Shown in pieces: positions 36,201 to 45,200 of a stretch of DNA of 64,000 nt. Positions within the stretch are counted from its first letter, which is position 1. Each line of letters begins with the position of its first letter. A program made the translations under genes and the position numbers. Under the pieces are notes generated by a model. That model did not search any database and was not told the DNA's origin. It saw only the letters and a program-made list of their open reading frames with translations. The stretch comes from Branchiostoma floridae (Eukaryota; Chordata; Leptocardii; Amphioxiformes; Branchiostomatidae), in contig NC_049980.1 of the NCBI RefSeq assembly GCF_000003815.2, positions 26,790,923 through 26,854,922 on the forward strand, given 5' to 3'.

Positions 36201-39200
36201 GTCGCAGCAGTAATCATGAATCCGTCATTGTCAAAAATGAAAGAAAATTGGTTCGTCGACAAACCCAGAAGGCCAAAACGTGGGTTCATTTGCATAATTG
36301 ACACGTTATGAGTGGCCCATTTGTCATGCCGCTATTGCATACGCGGGTCTAACCAAGTACCGTGCTGTCACTTGGCCCTCACATCGAAAATGAAGTTCCG
36401 CAATGGCTTTATGGTCATATCAAAGTGACGAATATATTAATATTTATCATGAAATTTCCGTTTTGTTGAGCTTGATATCATATGCTCACAGTGTTTGTAT
36501 TGTGATATCGTGTATGAATTCTGACAAGTCTATGTACTTGAATGTGTAAAAGTACTTTTCTGAACTCTGACGATCACAGCTGTTTTCAAGAGAAAAGAAT
36601 GGATCCTTACTGTATCTTAGAGAAAAGCTTAAAGTGGAAGAAAAACATGGATGAAATAAACCAATGTATTAAAAACTTCTTGAATACAACTTTACTGATT
36701 GAATCAAAATGTAACATATTTGAGGTAATTAAATAAGGCCATGTTGACTCGATAATATACATGGCATCCCCGCGCGTGTCAATGTTGGACCATTTTCGAC
36801 CATACCGCAAATCGTACAAAGCAGCTAAAATGCGAACTTATAAGCTGCAAGTCCCAAAGAAATCATCGGAAACGAATGCTAATGTTGTAAAATACCAAAG
36901 TCAATTCGAAAGTGAAAGAAAGGGGTTTGTGAAAGAACAGAAACGTAGTCTCTATTGTTCTGTAGACCTTGCTGAAATGGGATGCATCTGGGAGGGGGTG
37001 CAACGGACAGCATCTGATAAGAAATTGTGGAAAGCAATGACGGCCCGCCTCAGTAAACATTAACTGATATGCCGTGACGATGATGATGGTGACCATACCA
37101 TGCTCTGTGCGTCATTTTTTTCAACCTTCCTATTCTTCCCTGACTATAAACACTTCTCTCTCTAGTGGTGCTCCCCCTCCTGGTGCTGGGAGAACCGGTG
37201 GTATTCTCAGCGTACCCGATGGAGTTTTTCGAGCCCACCAAAACGTTCAAGACGAGATCTCCATATGCGGACAGCACGACGAATGAATGGCTCGCCAACT
37301 GCCCTGTACGGTCCGAGAAAGGTTGCTCCATCAGAATCAGGTTCAAAAAGTTCGATCTACAAGGTGAGTCCGGAAAGTACGAATTTAATCTAAGATCCAG
37401 TCACATCCAGAATGTTTCACCTGTCCTGACACCAGAGGGGAACATATTGTAGTTGTTTGTTTGTTTGTTTGTTTTTCTCTTAAAGAACCTCTATAAAGTA
37501 TGAATAGCTCACATAATAAGATGCAAGAGTACATTTGAAACCTGTTTTTAAAACTTAAAGAAACACGATTTACGCTTGTGCTTCGGCCCATGGAGACGCA
37601 ACTCGCCCGTTTCGTTGCTATAGATATGACATGATGAAAACGCTCAATAAATCTATCACTGATCACCGATCTATGTACGTATGGTGTCCTCTAAAGGCAG
37701 ATGCAGTTATACTTCCGTACATTTTGACAGAGGTCAGACATTGAGATTACTATTACAAGACAACATTGGCTGAGTGAGATAAGGCAACAGCTTTGACACT
37801 TCAGTGGTATTGATGGTATGTGTTCTGATATGTTTGTGAGATATTGGATGTTACTGGAATAGAAAATATACGAAAAGACAACATAGCGTAAAATACAGGG
37901 GAAGGCAAGGAAAGGACATTAATTATAACGGAACCAAAAATTACAGAAACATATTGTATGAAAGAAAATTAAACTGGATGAAAATCAAGTTGAATAACAA
38001 ATGTAAGTAGAAACATCTACAAAAATCTGAAAATAAATGCTTAACAGAGAATAGATAATCAAATAAGTAAACAAAGGGATTCTGACGTTTTTGTCGTTTT
38101 CAGGCAGGTATATGACATTCGTCTCAAATTTTATTGAATTCTGAATGAAATGGAAACCGCAGCGGCGTGTAGGCATAATAAAATTGATAATGTGTTGAAA
38201 GGCTAGGCATGAAAACCGTTCATATAGGCGGTGATCGTTTGCTTTAATTCCTTGTCAGCATATAACCAGAAGAAGCAATGGACCTCGTGCTGTTAATATA
38301 CAAGGAAAATAGGCCACATCTCAAGGGATGGTTCATTTGTTACCGGAGGATTAAATGGTAGTTTGTCAGACTCAGTAAGTGGTTTCTTTTGCTGCTACGT
38401 ATCTTCATTGAGATCTGTGGAACTGAAGTTTGTAGTTTTCTTTGTTGGTACCTCGATGTAATTCTGTAACTTTGTGTTGTATTGATTTGCTGTGACGTGT
38501 ACCTTTTGCCATTCTTTAGGAGCAAAAAGTTCTTAACCTTTGTGTTATCGAATGGGTCCAACAACTGATGTGCTGCAATATCTGTTAGTTCTCATGAGAG
38601 AGAAGACTCTTTCATAAAAACAGATCAGACTCTCCACCCCTTGTCATTGTGGCCATTCAGTACGGTCAGAGGGCAACAACTAATTTCCTGGACTCATTAT
38701 CCAAGTTTGACAGCAAAAGACAATGGAAGCAGCTGGGACCTGCATCTAAGTGTAGTATTTGAAGTTATTGCTATGATACATCATTTGATATCTAACTGGG
38801 TCTGACGATACCATAGTAATATCTACATACCTCAAGATGAAAAGCAATGCTATAGCCAAGACAGCAAGGGACATCATAATCCTAATCCACCAAAACTTGG
38901 AAATACATGAAATATAGGCTCTTTGGAAGTTCCTGAAATAGCGCAATCAAACGCAGCGGTCTCCCTCTTGATCTAATTAACTCATTATTACTGAGATTTA
39001 AAGTAATATCTATTGCCAAAATGCTAATGAAATTTCATGTAGGTGGCTCTCTTATGTGATAAATTCCAGCTGTGAGTGAATATTCCTCTGTTAGATCAAA
39101 AGTACAAAAGAAGACGCAAGGAGATGTTTAACATGATCAACATTTTAAACCATTTAGTCTTCACATACAAATTTAGCAAATGTATTTTAAATGCATGAAT

Positions 39201-42200
39201 CTGTATGTGATCCTAATCCAAAAGACGAAACTGTCTCAAGCTTGTAGAAAGGGGACGTTTCGAAATAACTCTGTGGATAGAAGCTAAACAGATAACAGAT
39301 TTTTCTCTTCGCCAAGAAGAGTATGAGATTGCTGACTTGGGTCTGTATGTAGCTCAACAGCATATAACTCGAGAAATTGTGGATGGAACTTTGTGATTTT
39401 TGGTAGGTGTGTAGCGGTTGTCGAAAGGAATGCCAAGTTTGAAAACGGTTTACCTGGCGTTTTCCTACGGTACTGCAGCGAGCTTGGTATGTTTTTTGCG
39501 GTTTGTTTTGGGCAGCATAAGTCAAAATCTAGCTGGGCGATTTTCACGAAACTTGGTAGGTGTGTAGCGGTTTCGGAGAGGAAGGTCAAGTGCGAAAATG
39601 GTTTACCTGGCTTTTACCTACGGTGCTGTAGCGGGATTTGTATGTAAGTGCGTTTGTCTGTATGCAAGATAACTCGAGAACCCTTGAATGGATCCTGATT
39701 ATATTTGTTAGGTGGATGGGGGTTAGGAAAACGAAGGTCAAGTTCGATAATGGGCACCCTAGTGGCTGCCTAAGGTACTGCAGCAAAACTTTTAATTTTG
39801 ACTCTTCGTGTTCTGGACATGCTGTGGTCATGATTTTTGAGTGGTAGATAGCCCTTAGAACAGAGAGTAAGTGCTGTGAGTTTGGACCCCCTAGCGGCTT
39901 TTTGGGAACTGCAGACACCGATTTCCGTTCAAACTTTGGACGAGGATAACTCGAGAACGTGTAAACGGATCATCAGGATTTTCAGTATGTAGATAGAATG
40001 AGTGATGACTTATACAATGTAATACTAATTATGCAAATCAGTAGCTAATTTGCATAATTAATGAGGAAAGTTCATAAATCCATTCCAACAGCATATAACT
40101 CAAGAAGCTGTGTATGGATTTTCATGATATTTAGTATTTAAGTAGCGGTTGCGGAAAGGAAGGTTGTGTTCGAAAATAGTTGACGTAGCATTTTCCGTTA
40201 GGACGGTAGCGGGCCGAGTGTGTGCGTCCGTTTGTTTGTGGAATGCATAACTCGAGAAGCCTTGAAAAAATCCTGATAATATTTGGTAGGTGGGTAGGGG
40301 TCAGGAAAACGAAGATAATATATATGATAGTGGCCCCCCTAGCGGCTTCCTAAGGTACTGCAGCAAAACTTATTAACAGAAATAAACTGTGCTCTATATA
40401 TCTCATTTTGACCTATATCTATGGACACAGCTGTTATACAGATGTTTTGCTGGAGCTGGACGCCCTTACACTGGGGACAAAGTCTTTGACAAGCATGAAA
40501 TTCTGATCGACCAGGGATGCTACCAGGTCATCTGTCAGGTCACAGTCTGGTTTTTGGTAATATCTGTGTGTTTGTGAGGAACATAGTTCATGCAGTCATT
40601 TGCTATTTAGTAATACATGAACAAGACCTTAAAGTCTTAAATAAAGACATGATTATTTGGCGAAGAGATGGGTTCGTTGAACTCTAGTTTTTCTATGGAT
40701 TAGCCTTTAATATCGTAAATTAAAAAGTAGTTTGTCTTACTAAACCCCGCGCGTCTGCACAGAAAAGCAGATATTCACAGCTCTGTCAACTGTCACCCTA
40801 CCATTAGAAATACCCAGGTGGGTGAATAATGCATGAAACAAGTTAATTAATGCCCCTGTGACATTTCAACTCAGATACATCCGTTCGTATTTGATATTTC
40901 TCAGAATAGTTTGTTTAAGAAATTTAAAAAAATTAGATATTTCTCGTTGACGACGAATCTGAACTGGGGTGAAGGTTTGTATGATTTACCTTAACGCAAC
41001 TCTTTGTTATTGTATAGTTTCCCTGTGGAAATTACCATGTAAAAAGCCAGGTGCCATAAACTTTTTATTCATTACAATCATTACCTTTATGGCATTCCTG
41101 GTGGAGACCGGAAGGAATTCCTGCCTACAATTTGATGCTTCCAGTCCTGAGTTGTACATCAATCTAAAACAAAATGATCCCCTGCCATAGCAGAAGAAAA
41201 TTTATGATATTATTAAATTCGCAGCTTGTAATTTCCTATGTTTTACAGCGGCATCAATAAAGGTTTGTATATTCAGAAGCGACAGCAACTCTAAAAGACT
41301 GAAAGAAGTCGTGACTGACAATAAATACATTCTATAAGAAACAATTTATCATTGTATCGCATAGTGAGGACTGTGGTGAGCGTTACTTTCAAACCATTTT
41401 TAGTTTTTGACGAGTATACATATTCATCAAAGTTCTGCAGGTAAAGAGGAAGAGACAAACTATGAGCGCAGGCATTACACAAACACTTGAATTTTTTAAG
41501 GCTAACTTTTCTACTAGATTGAAACTCACGAAGTACTGGCATAACCTCGCTAGATAGACCGCGAGACATCAACAAAAAGTACAAAATAGAAAGCCCGATG
41601 AAAACGACTAAAAAAACGTCACAAAACAGCCGGAGCCTTACCTCTGCACGAAGAGTACCTTTAAACAACTCCTGCAATTACATGAACATAGGTTATGTAT
41701 GACAGGTCATTCGATGTAATATAACCGCTGCCACCACATACCTGTGGCTGTGAAGCCGGTGTGTTACGCCGAGGGTGATTATACCGACAGTAAACAATCA
41801 GGTCATACAGATGCACTGCCTTTGCCAATATTAAAATGTTCCGCTAGACCAGCTAATCCTAACTCATTTTGTGATTGTTGGCTCGGAGACTTATAACATG
41901 ATTCCATGTTGTTAAACATATTCTCCTATCGACATGCAAATTTCCTACACATGTGATTTAAGGAAGTCAGATGAGCAAAAATGACATTGCCATTGGTTTC
42001 GAGAAAAGTTGGACACAATATTTTTCTACTTTCTTTTGAAATATTGCAGATAGCAAGGGCTGCCGGGCCGACTACCTGGAGGTTCACCGCGGTCCGAACG
42101 CTAGCTACCCTTCCCTGGGCAGGTTCTGTGGAGGGTGCATCCCTAACGACCTGTACGTCCTGGGCCGCAATGTCTTCGTCCGGTTTGTCTCGGACGGAGC

Positions 42201-45200
42201 GATTTCTGGGCTAGGGGCAGAGTTCGACATGTCCGTCCTCTTCCGTAAGTGCTGTGTTGTTCATTGAGAAGCGTCCGGATATCCACACTGGAGCAAAGTC
42301 TTGTAATTTGGTCGATAATTGACCAATGATGTTCATCATGGTCACGGCTGGTCAGCAGCTATGTGACTGAGGCAGGCCATCGTTGTTTTCAACTTTTTGT
42401 TCTGAGCTTCCAAACGTCTCTTCTTCTGAATTGATCTAAAATAGATAAAGTAACGTCATATCACATGCTTTTACTCATTAGATTTCAGACGACAGTACAT
42501 GAAATCATTTTGGCGATCCCTTTATACAGCCGTTGCAGAGGTTTGTAACACAACGCTCCGTTGTTCCAATGGAAAATGCCTGGCCGACTCCCTGTTGTGC
42601 AACGGCCGAGATGACTGCCCAATGAGCAATGACGAAGACCAGAACATTTGTGCTCCCTACGATGAGCTACAACAATCAAGTAAGTTGATATACATTTTGA
42701 CAGTTGTGATGTGACATTCTTAACCACTTGAGTCACGAAGAACACTGTGCTGATTATGGATATTAAACGGTGGCCCACAAGGACACACTTCTCGTCTACT
42801 AAAAGCAGAAAGTATTTTGCGAAATAAAGATTGCGCACACCAGCAAAATAACTTGTCCTTGTCGGTCACTGTGATATGGAAATAAACTTTCCGGGTAAAT
42901 GCAAAATGTAAGTCTTCACCAGACACCCCATTGACCCACCAAAAAATGGCAAGCATTGAGTTGAAAGCTGTCCCTAAAATATATGTATATTTGCACCACT
43001 CCTTTCTCGTGAAGGTCTTCTTTAAACCACAAACTTTTCTCGAGAAGTACAAATGATGGCAGTGTGTCCTGCCTGCACGGGAGACTTGCCAATTCAAATA
43101 TCAATATTTGAAACGTCACTTCTGCTGGGAAGAAATACAGTTGTGGGACCAGCAGCGATTTTTTCTTTGGTCTCAAGCCGCATATAGTATGCATAGAATG
43201 CTTTACTTCCTCCTTCCATAAAACTTCTATCTGTTGAGATTCATGGTATATACTAGATTTAAAGCCTGCAGGGGGCTACCCACCTCGGTAGAATGATCTA
43301 TTACGGCGTTACGTCTCTCTGAAGGGGTTTACCGTCTGTTTTACCACCAGGTGTTCGCTTTATGAACTGGGGTCAAGAACCATCCAAGAGGCGTAAGTAT
43401 AACTTGACATCTTTAAGATCTTGATGGTTGATATTGCCATTTATTGTCCAGACCCCAATCTTACTGCAGCATGAGCAGAATTTTGAATTTTGATTTCAGA
43501 TTTGTTTCTGTCGTCTGGTTAAATGAGGTGTTATATCTACAATGTTACTTGTTTTATGGAATAAAATTAACTGTACCATCATGAACACGATACTGTCTGT
43601 AGAACAGCAAATTCTGATTTCTGACCAAAACATCTGATTTCTAAAAAGAGGACATCTTCATTAGGACTGACAAAATGCGGCTTAACACAAGTCCTCATAA
43701 TACCACCGGATACCCTACGTCACTCAATCACTTAGTCAGCCCTATAGAGACCACTTAGTCTGTCCACAAAGGACCCCTGAGTTAGCCACTTCATAAAACA
43801 CTTTCTCAGTTAGATATGATATTTTCAGATGTGCATACCTCTAGGATTACTGATACATCATTAACGGATCTCTTTAAATTCGCCATTTCTTTCTAAAGCT
43901 TGCTGTATTGCTGTATTTTGGACAGTTGACGTTCCTGGCTTGTTTATTGTTCGTGATGGATGTGTAGTCCTGCAAATGTATCTCCGGGGTTCTGCAAAGC
44001 TTCGCTATCTCGGAGCCTAAAGTTGCACCAGCATAAACCATTTCCATGTGTTGCATGTTAGCGAATCGTGAAAGGGGTAGTAAAATTTTGAAGTATTGCC
44101 ACGCCGCTGTGACCCTTGTATTGATTTCCTCAGGTATCACCCGTTGAGAGGGTATGATATGTTGCTGCGATCCTTATTATATTACCGCACAGGAGTAGGG
44201 GGTGTGCAGTCCTCATGGGGATGTGGCACCGGTCGACCCATGAATAAAGATGCTGAATGAAAACGTCATCCTAACTATCTTACGTTCTAGATTACTGGGC
44301 TCAGAAGTTTGAAGTCGGCTGGACGAAGGGAGAGATCACGTTTGAGTCTCGTCTGTTCCCGCAGCCCTACCCTCAGAACTTCACCTCCTACTACGACTTG
44401 AGATGTTCAACAGAGGACTTTCCAGACTGCAGGTTAGACAGCATTGTGTATGAATTGATATCTTTGTAACGCCAAACTCTCGTAGTTCTGTCGGATACAC
44501 TAAGACCGACACCTAGCAGAACTTTGTGTTGCGTTTCCATATGTGAACATTGTCCCTTTTGGCAGTTCTTTCATATCTTTTTTATCTTGGTTATACAGAG
44601 AAAATTCTAAAACATGTAAATACAAGGTATATACGCTTATCAATGTATGGGGTTTCATCTATCAATTACTACCAACTATGGTGTATACACTACAGTTGGT
44701 ATACACTGTATACAGTTTCAAAAATCTAAAGTTCTAAACACTCCTATTTACCTAATTGTGCATGATATGCATATGTGGCTTTACCAATGTAGAGAGCAGA
44801 TGCATAGAGTACAAGATGTAAATTAAGTTTGTTTACATATTCAGTCATCCACAAGCCACAAAGGCCAGAAACGTTATCATATGACATTAAATCCGTGGTG
44901 TACTGAGACACCCCACTTTATATATAATAGCGATGCCGCCTCTTCTAGCCTTGCCGACAGACTTGGATGCTGTTTCCCAAATTAGTAATCATGAAGTAAT
45001 AAATACCAGAATATTCAGCATGTGGCTGTTGTATTAGCGAGCGCCGGAGCAATATACCGTGTTGGCGGGGTTTCAAATCCCCGGGGAGTTCCAACGCTGA
45101 GGCGTGCCCTTTACGTCGTACGGCATTCATTAACATTGCCACCCGGAGGACGCAGCAGCCACTGCTGTGATTAATACCCAGATTAAGCCATCGGAATTAA

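Larger units (their letters stand above)
29969..37165. other. CUB gene intron 2 (7.2 kb)
   Basis: Mostly unique AT-rich sequence. Candidate sites are a posterior-Hox/Cdx palindrome at 31808 and a nuclear-receptor DR1 at 34854. A LINE remnant lies at its 3' end. No exon was recognised. Confidence 0.5.
37364..42049. other. CUB gene intron 3 (4.7 kb)
   Basis: Holds the repeat array, the TTTG microsatellite and two unexplained exon-like ORFs (40431-40538 plus, 41530-41671 minus). It splits CUB1 between its two halves. Confidence 0.55.

Noticed and set aside
39187-39918. Long minus-strand ORFs over the repeat array
   Set aside because: Produced by repeated units (the same peptide-like phrases recur), with no known protein.
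45040-45095. tRNA-like GGGGTTTCAAATCCCC arm
   Set aside because: A T-arm-like hairpin only. There is no matching acceptor stem, D-arm or anticodon arm upstream.
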